Part shown: positions 10,301 through 20,986 of the stretch, piece by piece
Position numbering within the stretch: position 1 is the first letter of the stretch
Layout: each line of letters starts with the position of its first letter
Assembly: GCF_000787575.1 (NCBI RefSeq)
Contig: NW_012236491.1
Span: 33,412 to 97,411, forward strand
DNA: 64,000 bases
Source of the DNA: Acytostelium subglobosum LB1
Lineage: Eukaryota; Evosea; Eumycetozoa; Acytosteliales; Acytosteliaceae
Reading direction: 5' to 3'
The notes under the pieces: generated by a model
Databases searched by the model: none
The model's input: the letters and a program-made list of their open reading frames with translations, nothing else
Told to the model about the DNA's origin: nothing
Made by a program: the position numbers and the translations under genes

Positions 10301-12666
10301 CCAACTCTCGGTGCTCCTGGGCGGCACCCTACAGTACGCCCCAAACATACCGACTGGCAATCACTTTGTCCTCACCATACCATACGAGTCGCATCACGCT
10401 GGCAACACCGCCNNNNNNNNNNNNNNNNNNNNNNNNNNNNNNNNNNNNNNNNNNNNNNNNNNNNNNNNNNNNNNNNNNNNNNNNNNNNNNNNNNNNNNNN
10501 NNNNNNNNNNNNAGTGGCGGTAGCAGTATCATGAGGACTGCACAATCAAAATGGGGCACAGGACACAAAGCATTGGTGGTGGACGATAACCTCAACATCA
10601 TTGAAGCGATCGAGATGCACCTGGAGCCCATCGGTCTGACCATCGTAAAGGCGCCCAGCGCCATCATTGCCACGTCTATCCTGGGCGTCGAGAAGGATAT
10701 TAGCATCATATTTATCGATGCAATGGTAAGTTACCAAATTGATTAGCATCAATCAATCAATCAATTATTTAATTAATCAATCAATCAATCAATTATTTAT
10801 AGTTGCCTGGATTGAATATCGATGAGATCAAGCAACTCAAGTCCGACCCGTCAAAGAGCAACAGGAATCCTCCCCTTGTCGTGATGTGTACCAACAAGCA
10901 AAAGAAATCCTTCTCCAACCAAGGTCTTCATTTCTTATTCAAACCTGTAAGTATCACGCGAACGAATGATTAATGGCTTGGCCTTGAGTCCCAAGGATTC
11001 AATGGCCGTTAGGTTGCGACTCCTTGATGCAATGACATTACATCCGCTCGTTCATGTACTGACATGCCCCTCTCACATGCGCCCGCGCTGGCGTGTCGCT
11101 TCACACCAACATAGCTCAAAAAGGAGCAGCTGCTCACCATCACCCACTCGTTGATAACGAGCCACCAACCGACAAACCTGTACACGACAGCCACAGCCAA
11201 TGTCACGCCGCACTATGCACCATCGCCCATGGCAACGAACATCATATCCCAGACGACCAAGCCAGTGGCTGGCGCGCTGTATACACCCACGATCAAGCTG
11301 CCACAGATGCTTCAGAGCGGCATTGGCTCAACTAGAACAACAACACAGCACAATGTCGCGCCGCTCTCGAGAGCGATGCAGCAGCTGTCCACCAACAACT
11401 CACCGCAGTCCAATCCCATCTCGCCGGCCAAGCAATCAATGGGCGACTCGACCGCCGCTCCAACATCAGCAGCGGGATCATCCCTTGCCGCGTACTTCAA
11501 TCTCAATACGGCCACGCCAACACACACACCGAGGCAAACGCCTAGGAACTCGCCCCTCGCATCACCAATACTGCTTTCGGCGCCTGTGCCACCACTCGCC
11601 TTGCTGCCGCCACAAGAGGACCTCCTGTCCAATGCCAGCAACCCGTCCACAAGCACTCATATGGACCTGCTGACGAATGGGCGGTGTCGATCCGACACCG
11701 CCCATCCCTCTGTTACCTGGCCTCAACGCATCCAACACCTCAGACGATGTGCCAATAGAGGTGACGCCTGCGTCCGCTTCTGTACAGACGAGCCCCAAGC
11801 TGGACGCGACACCCGTGCCCACCCTCCCCGAGATCGACTTTGACGACGATACGACATCGTCCAACTCGGTGCACAAGCAAGAGTATGTCGAGCAGAAGCA
11901 GAACATGTCGCAGCAAAGCACTGGGCCGCAGACGCCTCGCAGCTACAGCTCAGTCAACATCATGTTGGTCGAGGACAACCCCGTCAACGCGAGGATTGCC
12001 ACGACCGTGCTGCAGAAGCACAGCTTCAAGGTGGAGCTTCAGTCCAACGGACAGCTGGCGCTCGAGAAGATCAAGATCGCGCACGCCACGTACGATCTGA
12101 TCCTGATGGACATTCACATGCCCGTCATGGACGGCATCACCTGCGCCAGGATGATCCGCAAGTTTGAGGGCGAGCACAACCTGCGCAAGATACCGATTAT
12201 CGCGTTGACTGCCGACACGTCGGCAGGCCACAAGAGCATCTGTCTGGACGCAGGCTGCAACGAGTTCATGACCAAGCCACTGGACTACCCTATACTCATC
12301 TCCCTGTTAAAGACACTCATTGATTCGCCCGAACAGCAACAACTGATGCAGCAACAACTGATGCAGCAACAGCAACAGCAATTACAACAACAGACACAAC
12401 AGACGCAGCACCAACAGCATCAACAGCAACAACATCAATTACAACAACAACAACAACAGATACAACAACAACAGCATCAGATACAGCAACAACAACATCA
12501 GATACAACAGCAACAGCAACATCAACAACAACAACAGCAACAGCAACACGATGTAGTCCTTCAGCAATCCTCCTCTAGTATACCCATCCTTCCAGCGACC
12601 CCTACTGGTCAGCACCAGACGCCTCTCCTAAACACTGCAGCAACAAGCATTCAAACGATGCCTTGA
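7388..12666 (+). CDS. Multi-membrane hybrid histidine kinase-like protein with two receiver domains (degenerate kinase core)
   Basis: Exons: 7388-8851, 8926-9838, 9907-10725 (interrupted by the N gap), 10803-10946 and 11115-12666; all four junctions keep frame. Order: a low-complexity N-terminus (Ser, poly-Gln, poly-Asn) to about residue 310; about eight hydrophobic membrane segments between residues 318 and 681; a coiled dimerisation helix; an ATPase domain (GDPTKL, G1 box DTGCG, FEPY, G2-like GIGLDM); receiver 1 after the gap (LVVDD, FIDAM, FLFKP); a linker; receiver 2 (MLVEDN, LMDIHMPVMDG, ALTADTS, MTKP); and a poly-Gln tail. In the dimerisation helix the phospho-accepting His aligns with Ser (FLTSTLSQFKKTIN), and the N-box Asn is replaced (RLVNTGLK). 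Both receivers keep their Asp and Lys. A one-base frame change falls at about 11660-11690 inside a 13-bp hairpin, probably a sequence error. Expected at a membrane in two-component phosphorelay. Confidence 0.85.
10413..10512. other. Scaffold gap of 100 N
   Basis: Exactly 100 undetermined bases lie inside exon 3 of the histidine kinase-like gene, between the ATPase domain and receiver 1. The round length suggests a placeholder for a gap of unknown size. The reading frame across it cannot be verified. Confidence 0.95.
11676..11704. other. 13-bp perfect hairpin coinciding with a frame change
   Basis: ATGGGCGGTGTCG is followed by a 3-base loop and its exact reverse complement. The upstream histidine kinase reading frame is lost here and the downstream frame, which encodes receiver 2, opens here. 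GC-rich hairpins are classical sites of sequencing compression or assembly error, so an extra base (or two missing bases) at this point would restore one continuous frame. Confidence 0.7.
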
Positions 12667-13103
12667 TAGATCGATCACTTTAGTTCGTTCATTCGTTCAT
12701 TCGCTCGCTCGCTTCATTCCATTCATTCATTCATTCAATCAATCAGACACATTGATTGTTAGTTAGGTCTTTTCCATCATCTCTCCACCTATTATCTATT
12801 TATATCATATTCTTGAGAGGTCAATAAATGTCCTCCATCCCATCCCCTCCCCTAACACTACCACCATCCACCAGCATGGTTGGTCTGAACGAGTGATCAA
12901 AAAGTGACTCCTGATTCGTCCATTGTTGTACTATTCAAATAAAATCTTTAAAATCCACCAAAATTCAAACAAAGTGAATGACTCTTTGCAAGGGATCACC
13001 TCCCCCTTCACACCTTTCATTCTTTCATTCACTAATTCACAAATTCACTCAATCATTCATATATAACAGTAACATCTTCATCTAGATTATATATATAAGG
13101 TGG
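12667..13103. other. Intergenic spacer, head-to-tail genes
   Basis: A 437-bp spacer between the histidine kinase stop and the ankyrin gene start. It contains (TTCA)n repeats and AATAAA-type motifs near 12823 and 12939 that could serve polyadenylation. No gene is seen. Confidence 0.5.
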
Positions 13104-16030
13104 ATGACGATGGAGAATAACAATAATAGTACATCTTCATCACCATCTCTACAATTACAACAACAACAACAGACACTTCTGGGGAATGATGTTGACAGAC
13201 TTAGTGATTCAAACTCAAGTTCATCGGTGGTCGACACTGATGACTCATTTCTAAGACCTCCTTCATCGTTGTCATCGGCATTGGCATTGGCTACAATGGA
13301 CGATGATATAAGTGATACCAACAGTACATCAAGTCTAACAGATTCTATTGCGCCAATGAGTACTCTGTCGTCGTCTTCATCGACCACGACTACCACCACG
13401 TCTTCGTTGTCGACCAAGTTGGAGTTGGATCTGGCCACAGGGGACTCGGCACCCAAGCCAAAGATAGACATAACTCTCGTGGGTGGTGGCGGCGGGAAGC
13501 CGATGCAACACAGCACTGGCGGTATCATCACGACGCCTGTCGGGGGTAGCGAGTCAAAGAGAGTGGATAGCGTGCGATCATCATCACTCGAGAAGATCAT
13601 ACATAATAGCAATCGACCACATGGCCATACGAGGACACACTCGACCAACGCCACGCCCACGGCGACACAACCCAAGGACAAAGACAACGGTGCGCCCAAG
13701 AAGCGAACCAAGTTGGAGGAGATGATCATGGCGACAGAGTCAGGAAACACGATATTCCTCGGACTAGCAATCAAACAGAAGCCCATTATATCATTATCCT
13801 ACGAGCTGCCAGGCAAGTCGACATTCCTGCACGTGGCATGTTCCTCCCTCAAGATCACCTCAGTGATGTTCGTGCTGGAGGCCGCTGGCATGCTGCTCAA
13901 TGCGCAGAACACTAAGGGTAGGACACCCCTGTATGTGTGCTGCGAGGCGGGCTTCTTCCACGCCGCCAACTATCTGCTCAAGTGTGGCGCATCACCCATG
14001 TTGGCAGACTATCACAAGTGGACACCTCTCCACAGGCTTTCATCCAAAACACCAAAGACCACGACACCAGCCCCTAGTCTTGCGCCAGCATCTGCAGCCA
14101 CACCAGACTCCAAGAGAGTTGGAGGCACATCTGGCGGCCCGTCTGACAAGGTTGGCTTCACCAAGGAGCTGCAATTGGAAGCTGCCACCAAGATACTCTC
14201 AATCAACCCATCGATCATTGCTGCCAAGGTAAGTAACTTACTGATGGGGATGAGACTCGCGAGACCAAACACTTACACCTCCCTCATTCTCAGACATCAT
14301 CCAATCAGACACCACTGCACATTGCCATTTCCAATGGCAACTATCACCTTTGTAAACTCTACCTGCAACACTCAACAGCTCAATCACTCCTGGTCAAGGA
14401 TGACAATGGCAACTCACCTCTTCACCTTGTAGCATACACAGTCCGATCAAAGGTAGGTCTCTGCAACACAACAATAGACCATGGCGCACTTACTAACACC
14501 TATGAAATAACAAACAGACATTTGCACAGTCGATACTTGATAAGCTAGCTGATAGCTTAAGTGGAGAACAATTGATGGACTATATAGATGAGATTAACAA
14601 TGTCTGCGCATCTGCCTTGCAGTTGTCGATGAAGAGAGACAATCAAGAGTTGTGTCGACTCATCATCAGATACAGATCAATGGCCGAGTCAAAGATACTG
14701 AAGGAGTACTTCTCGGACCTAAACGCATTGAATCCATCAGAGGCTACGCGCCTCCCACTTGACAAGATCAGCTACCTGGAGTCACCATTCAGAAGCTCAC
14801 ACTTCGGAATACTATTTAGAAAGATCATCACCATCATCAAGCAGCACTACGCCATCAACATGACGCATCAGAATGCCAATATCCTTCTCACGCGCACCAA
14901 AGACACCATCAAGAAGTTCTTTGGTATGTTTGATTGTTTAACCACAAAAGGAATGATTCCATGCAACTAACATGCCATGCCCCACTTCTAGATTGGCTTG
15001 ACAACAATGTCATGGACACAAACTATATCCGGTACTACAAAGAGACATTATTCTCTCAGACATACGACACCATCATTCACCTTTACCATGAAGTTGTAAG
15101 TTGTTATTGAACCAATCGTGTACCACACTCCACTCACTCATATATCTACTACAGTACAAGTCCAGAGACCTATTCACACAACAGAGGATAGCAATGTATA
15201 TTGATCTAAGCTATAGCGAGTTGGATATATCAGAGAGCAGTTGGGAGCAGAATGTGGAGGCATTCCCAAGGGCTTTGGAGATAATGAAGAGGTTGCCAGA
15301 GAAGAGGACTCCATCGGACAAGATCGATGGTCTGAACGAAGCGACAAGCCAGATTGTTAGAATGGACGCCAATGATCTGACGCCAATGTTTATGTTTTTG
15401 TTGATTAAGTCGGACCTGAAGAACATGGCATCCGAATATCAGTTCATGGACGACTTCAAAGAGACACCAGAGCAGGAGCAGTACTTGGTGCTGTTACAGG
15501 GTTCATTCGACTACTTGGAAACACTAAACTACACGCTGCGCAACTCAATGAATCAGGTCATGTCACTCTCTGGCATTGTCGACAGAACCATTGACAATGC
15601 GCTCTCATTGTGCGATGAATTCCAGAATGCAGGCGTTGGCGGAGCAGACATGGTCGAGGACTTGGACGAAGGACTGCGCATCCAGGATGAGATGGTCTTG
15701 TTGTTGATGATGGTCTCAAAACTGGCAAACAGGATGAGCAACGACATCATCTACCTGCCGCTCAAATGGTCCGACATTGTGATGAAGTCCTATCACTTCA
15801 AGGCGATCGTCGAGCGACTGGGTGTGCGTCTCGATCAATCACTGGAGCTGCTCATCACTACTTCCTCTCCTATCCAAGAATTTGATCAGACAGCGCCCTC
15901 ACCTGCCGATGCCAACACCATCATCAAGAAGAAAGGTGAGATATGTATTATACTCGAGCATCCATACCCCCAGATGGTCTACCAGGTCATCGAAGAGAGT
16001 CTACGAAAGGCCCTGAACGAACACAAATAA
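13104..16030 (+). CDS. Ankyrin-repeat protein with large unrecognised C-terminal region
   Basis: Five exons, each junction checked for frame: 13104-14228, 14294-14452, 14518-14923, 14992-15095 and 15155-16030; total about 889 residues. The first 200 residues are low complexity (Asn, Ser, Thr, Gly). Ankyrin-like units follow at about 239-270 (STFLHVACSSLK), 271-303 (GRTPLYVCCEAGFFHAANYL) and 304 (KWTPLHRL). After a Pro/Ala-rich insertion and intron 1, further units occur at about 379-405 (QTPLHIAISNGNYHL) and 412-440 (NSPLHLVAYT). The remaining 450 residues are mainly helical, charged and not low complexity, with no family I recognise. Ankyrin repeats normally bind partner proteins, so a scaffold or adaptor role is inferred. 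Introns 2 and 3 contain clear CTAAC branch sites. Confidence 0.85.
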
Positions 16031-16136
16031 ACATGGCCCATTTTGGATAACATGTTATCTTGTGTATATGTAACAATTTGTTGATTGGTTTATTGGTAAC
16101 AATGTAGGTGATTGGTGGATGACTGAATGAAGACAC

Positions 16137-18712
16137 TTATTTCATTGTCAAATACAACTGTATGTCGCCAATGTTGATGATGAACAATCCAGACTCGAGT
16201 GTAACCTTTGAATCTGGGTCGATGAATGAGAAGTCGAATGTATCCAGTGTGAGCTTGACCCTCTTGGTTTGCTTGGGACCAAGGTCTACCTTGGTGTATG
16301 CTTTTAGCAACTTGACCTCTGGTGTGGTCTCGGCATACACATCACTCAAGTAGCAAAGGACTGTATGCTTGCCTTGCACTGAACCAGTGTTGGTGATATC
16401 CAAGGTGACCGATACGCTATCGCCCAACTTGGAGGTGTAGTTGTTGTTCTTTGGACCAACCTTGTCGGCAGTGACACTCACCAATGAATAGTTGAATGTG
16501 GTGTAGCTGAGTCCTGTGCCAAACTGGAAAAGAGGTGCGGTGGCATCTACCTCTGAGTACTTGTGGTAGTAGGGCACTCCGATGTCACCACTCCTGGCGG
16601 GATAGGTGAATGGTAGGCGACCGGAAGGGTTGATCTTTCCAAACAAAATGTCGGCAATTGGTTGGCCTGCCTCGGAACCTGGCAAGTAGGCAGCAACAAC
16701 AGCATCGACCTTGTTGATCAGGTCTGGATCCATGAGTCTTGGTCTGGACTCAATAATAATAAGAATGACTGGACCCTTTGATGCCTGGACTACAACTTCG
16801 AGAAGGTCTGTGCAAGACTGGTCCATTGTCAAATCGTTGATGTTGCCCGGTGTCTCTGCCTCTGGTAGCTCACCAATTACAACGATGGATGCGTCGGCCA
16901 GAGAGGCATACTTGGCTGCTTCCTTGAGCATGGTTTCGTTCTTGACACCGAATTGGGCACCGAGGCTGTAGGTCACCTTGCTTGAGTTCAAGTTTGACTT
17001 GACACCATCCAGGATGGTCTTGCCAAAGGGGAACTCATTGTCATAGATTGCTCCCTGCCAATGTACAGACCAACCTCCGTTTTGATTCTTCAAGCTGTGA
17101 GCAGATGGACCGGTGATGAACAGGTTGTTTAAACTTCCAGCCTTGAGTGGGAGGGTCTTCTTGTCATTCTTCAACAAAGTGATTGACTCGGCTACAATTG
17201 CTGCAGCAAGAGAACGATCAGCAGCTCCACCAACAGTTGGCAAGAATGGATTCTTTGGATCTGGATACGGGTTGTCAAACAGACCGACAGCGTACTTGGT
17301 GTTGAGGATCTTGCGGACACTCCTGTCGAGTCTGCTCTCGGGCACAACTCCATAGTCAACCAGCTCCTTGAGCAAGATTGGGAATGAGTAGTCCAGAGGG
17401 ACCATGGACATGTCGATACCAGCATCCAGGGCCATGATGATTGCCTCATAGTGGTTGCTCGCGACGTGGTGGTAGTATACCAACTTAATGATATCCTCCC
17501 AGTCGGTAACGATGAGTCCCTCAAACTCAAGTTCATCTTGAAGCAGATCGGTCAGGTACTTCTTGGTGGCGTGCATTGGGCGTCCATTGACCTCTCCTGA
17601 GTTGACCATGACAGTTCCCAATCCCTCATTGATGGCGGCGGCGAACGATGGAAGGAAGTAACGACGGAGCATAACATCTGGGATCCAAGCGGGAGTTCTA
17701 TCCTTGCCAGATCTTGGATCAGAGTATCCAAAGAAGTGCTTGGCAGAACCGACAACAGATGGACGTTTAATTGGGCCACGGGATGGGTCAACACCTCCTT
17801 GGAGTCCCTTGGTAGCGGCGGCGCCCATAGTAGCGGCGAGATGTGGATCCTCTCCAAAGGTCTCATAGAATCTTGGCCAAAGTGGGTTCATTCCACAGTC
17901 AAGAACAGGAGCAAAAGCCCAAGGAATACCAACAGCCGATGTATCCTTTGCTGTTACCATCGCCGATCTCCTAGCCAACTCTGGATTGAATGTTGCGGCT
18001 AATCCATTGTTCTATTGTAGATGAATTTCAATGTTAACATGCTGATATGAAGGAAGGAGAGGGAATGATTGACTTACGTGAGGGAAGAGTGTACTGCCAT
18101 GGATATAGTTGGCACCATGCATTGAATCCAAACCGTATAACATTGGAATCTTGTTTGGACTGTTCTTTATCGATGCTTCTTGGATTGTTTTGAGATGATC
18201 CATCCATGTAGTGGTATTCATAGAGTACAAAGTATTATTCTCCAATCTACCTGGTGCGAATGGAGTGTTCAGGAAACTTCCAACCTTGTAAGTACTCGTA
18301 ATAAATTCAAGGGCGGTAGTATTCAATTCCATCGAGTCTGGCTTTGTGATCATTCCAATGTCCAACTAAATATAATTGATTGATTGATTGAGTTAGTGAT
18401 TGTATCTCAAGAAGGAGATTGAGGATTAACATAACATACTTGAGTCATTTGTCCAATCTTCTCGACAATGGACATTTTGGATAGGAGTTGGGTGACAAAT
18501 GCATCACGCTTCTTGGTGTACTTGGCTGATGCGAGTGTCTTTGGTTGTTTCTTTGTAGGGTACTTATCCATCTTGATCACCCTTTTGTTTACAAATATAT
18601 TGGAATCATCTTTATGGATATGAACATCTATTCTTTCCTCTGTGGCCATTGTTACAAATGCCAACAAGGCAATAGATAACAATACCAAATAAATGAATGA
18701 TTTATTCATCAT
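16137..18712 (-). CDS. gluA: Secreted or lysosomal beta-glucosidase, glycoside hydrolase family 3
   Basis: Three exons on the minus strand: 18440-18712, 18078-18365 and 16137-18011, with frame kept at both junctions; product about 811 residues, close to the roughly 820 residues of Dictyostelium GluA as I recall it. An N-terminal hydrophobic signal peptide (MMNKSFIYLVLLSIALLAFV) targets it to the secretory/lysosomal route. GH3 features in order: the N-terminal barrel with PMLYGLDSMHGANYIHG, FAPVLD, RFYETFGEDP, GSAKHFFGYSDPRSGKDRTP and the nucleophile loop LIVTDWEDI (Asp about residue 358); then the alpha/beta sandwich with LLKNDKKTLPL, LPGSEAGQPIADILFG, GRLPFTYP and GTGLSYTTF; then a fibronectin III-like C-terminus (TLDITNTGSVQGKHTVLCYLSD). 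It would hydrolyse terminal beta-glucosides. Convergent with the ankyrin gene, 107 bp away. Confidence 0.95.
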
Positions 18713-20239
18713 TCTTTAAATATATTTATATTATTTGTTCGAATAGAATACAGATAAATATTATTATTATTATTTATATGATATGTTATTATATATATAT
18801 ATATATATATATTATGAATGAGAGGGACAGAGAGTGATGTGTCTTTAGACAACTTCAATAATAACAATAATAATAATATTATTTGTCTATTCAATGTCTA
18901 ATTAATTAGTTGTAAGTGGAGCAACTAGGATGGATAAGATGGGATGCAAGGATGAGATGGGAGATGGGAGATGGGAGAGATTGGGAGAAGATGGTAGGGA
19001 ATGGGGTGCAGGGTAAGAAAGCCCCACCCCTCTCTAACCCATTCATCATCTAAACTTGTCATGTTAGGGAATGGGGATAGGGGATTGGTTGGACCAACCA
19101 ATCAATGTCACCAGATGTGAGGTCCTCATGTTGTTGTTTGTTGTTGTTCATTTGTTCAATAAATATGATGTGCCTGCCTGCCCCCATACACATCGGTGAT
19201 TGGATGTCATAATTATTAACGACGACGACGACAATGCTGAGCGATTCATGATCTGACATCTACTGAAATGGTAATCCGACCATTGCACTGACATAACTTG
19301 ACATGTGTGTGTGAATGTAGTTTGTGTGGTGTGTGGTGTGTGGTGTGTTAACGTCTGTCTGTCTATCTCTCTGTCTGACGTCTGTTTGTAAGTTCAGTTT
19401 GTCCCGGGTGTGGTGGTTGGTTGGTAGTCATTCGATCTGAACAACATGAGTGAGGATGTTCTATCTCTGACATCACCCCACCCACTTCTGATGTATCAAC
19501 CAGTAATACAGTCATCCATCCAGTAAAGTCACTTACTTTCATTCACACATCATCCTACATATAATATGAATATATGTTCAATCGTGTTCTTTGATCTTGT
19601 TGTTGATTCTGACCATTCAATGATATACTCTTGATGTAGCTGGTCAGTTGATAATTATGCATCCAGTGATTCGTACTCCAAGTTTTACTCATTGGACGAT
19701 GATCTTCTACTTGGCGAGTCAAATGATTGTTTGATTGGTTGATTAGATTGGTTGATTGATTAATTCAATTGATCGATTGATTGATTGAGTGATTGAATGT
19801 TTGTCAACCTTCGAAGTCCTAAAGAAGATTCTCTTGCCTTTCAGAAGAGGTGTGAGTTGTTTATGGTTGGTAGGTGTTGTATGTTTTAGTAAGTTTGTTG
19901 ATACTGTAATCATTCATTGTTGTTAAAGTTTGAAGAAGAGTATGTATTACTACATTTAGTTGATATCATAGAGAGTGTACAAGGAATACTCCGAATTAAT
20001 CTGTTTTGACCATAAGTGGAAATGATTACCAAAGTTGATGACAATTGAACTTCTAAGATTGGTGTTGTGTTTGGGTAACTCAAACAACCTCTCCTTTTAA
20101 GGTTATGATTGACCAAGTATAACAATCTGGAAACATACTCCATACTTAATGAATGTATTCATTCATTCATTCATTCAATGAGAGAGATAAAGAATTGGTA
20201 GAGAGATAGAGATAGTAATAATAATAGTTAGTTAGTTAG
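18713..20239. other. Divergent intergenic region
   Basis: This spacer lies between the GH3 gene and the unknown gene at 20240. It contains an AT-rich stretch with (TA)n at about 18791-18813, GGGAGAT repeats at about 18950-18990, TGTGTGG repeats at about 19320-19350, and (TTGA)n at 19740-19800. A 77-codon open frame at 19910-20143 on the minus strand (starting MEYVSRLLYLVNHNL) is not low complexity but has no recognisable relative. Confidence 0.45.
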
Positions 20240-20893
20240 ATGTTAATGATGGAGGAATTAGAGAACTTTGAACATTTAGATGATGAGGAGAATGAGAATG
20301 AGAAAGAGAAAGACAAATCAGATGTATTACTTTCAATTCCATATCCATTGCCAACAGTATTGAGAGCAACAGACAAGAATACGGTTAATAGGTATTCACA
20401 ATACCTTGTTGTACTTGAGGGTTATGAGAAACCTGTGTGGGTCCCTTCAACATTGGTTCCAATTCACATCAGGAAGGAGTATGACAAAGAAGTCACTACC
20501 AACAGATTCGGTGTCTACAAGAATACATCGTCCCGCTCTGCCACATCACTCCCGGCAAAGGAATCATCACGTCCTGCAGTTCCCAAGAGCAATCCTCCGG
20601 CGCCCAAGAAGACTCTCATGTCCCAAGTCAAGTTGGCAGCCAAGACTGTCAAGCAAGAGCATGCTCCACCCGTTCCAAAGGAAACACCTGCCAAGATAGT
20701 CAAGCCTCCTGCAGTCAAGACTGTGTCCTCGACACATCGAGCGCCAATCATGACGGGTGTCATCAAGCCGGAGTATGCAATCCCAAAGACACATATTAGG
20801 TTCACCAAGCCAGCTGAAGTACCTATGCCATCATACAATCCGCTTGCTTGCTTTGACAATCCAAGGACTGTGAAGCTGACGACCAAGAAATGA
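20240..20893 (+). CDS. Unknown 217-residue basic protein
   Basis: A single exon of 218 codons. A second in-frame ATG two codons on could be the real start (MMEEL). Residues 1-30 are acidic (Glu/Asp/Lys), residues 35-90 form the only ordered-looking part, and the rest is Pro/Lys/Ala-rich and basic (many KPPA, PAPKKT-type segments), ending TVKLTTKK. The segment YSQYLVVLEGYEKPVWVP superficially resembles the aromatic cage strand of a chromo-like fold (YLVxWEGY then W.P). That resemblance is weak and I do not assign a function. Convergent with EFL1, only 93 bp away. Confidence 0.75.
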   Translation: MLMMEELENFEHLDDEENENEKEKDKSDVLLSIPYPLPTVLRATDKNTVNRYSQYLVVLEGYEKPVWVPSTLVPIHIRKEYDKEVTTNRFGVYKNTSSRSATSLPAKESSRPAVPKSNPPAPKKTLMSQVKLAAKTVKQEHAPPVPKETPAKIVKPPAVKTVSSTHRAPIMTGVIKPEYAIPKTHIRFTKPAEVPMPSYNPLACFDNPRTVKLTTKK

Positions 20894-20986
20894 ATATACC
20901 AACACCGATACTATGCTGGCCAGCATTGAATGATTGAATGATTGAATGATTGAATAATGATGGAGCATTTGAGGATGATGAATCGT

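Noticed and set aside
13082-13786. 234-codon minus-strand frame opposite the ankyrin gene N-terminus
   Set aside because: It is complementary to Ser/Asn/Thr repeats and reads as Val/Leu/Asp repeats; it is a shadow of the real gene.
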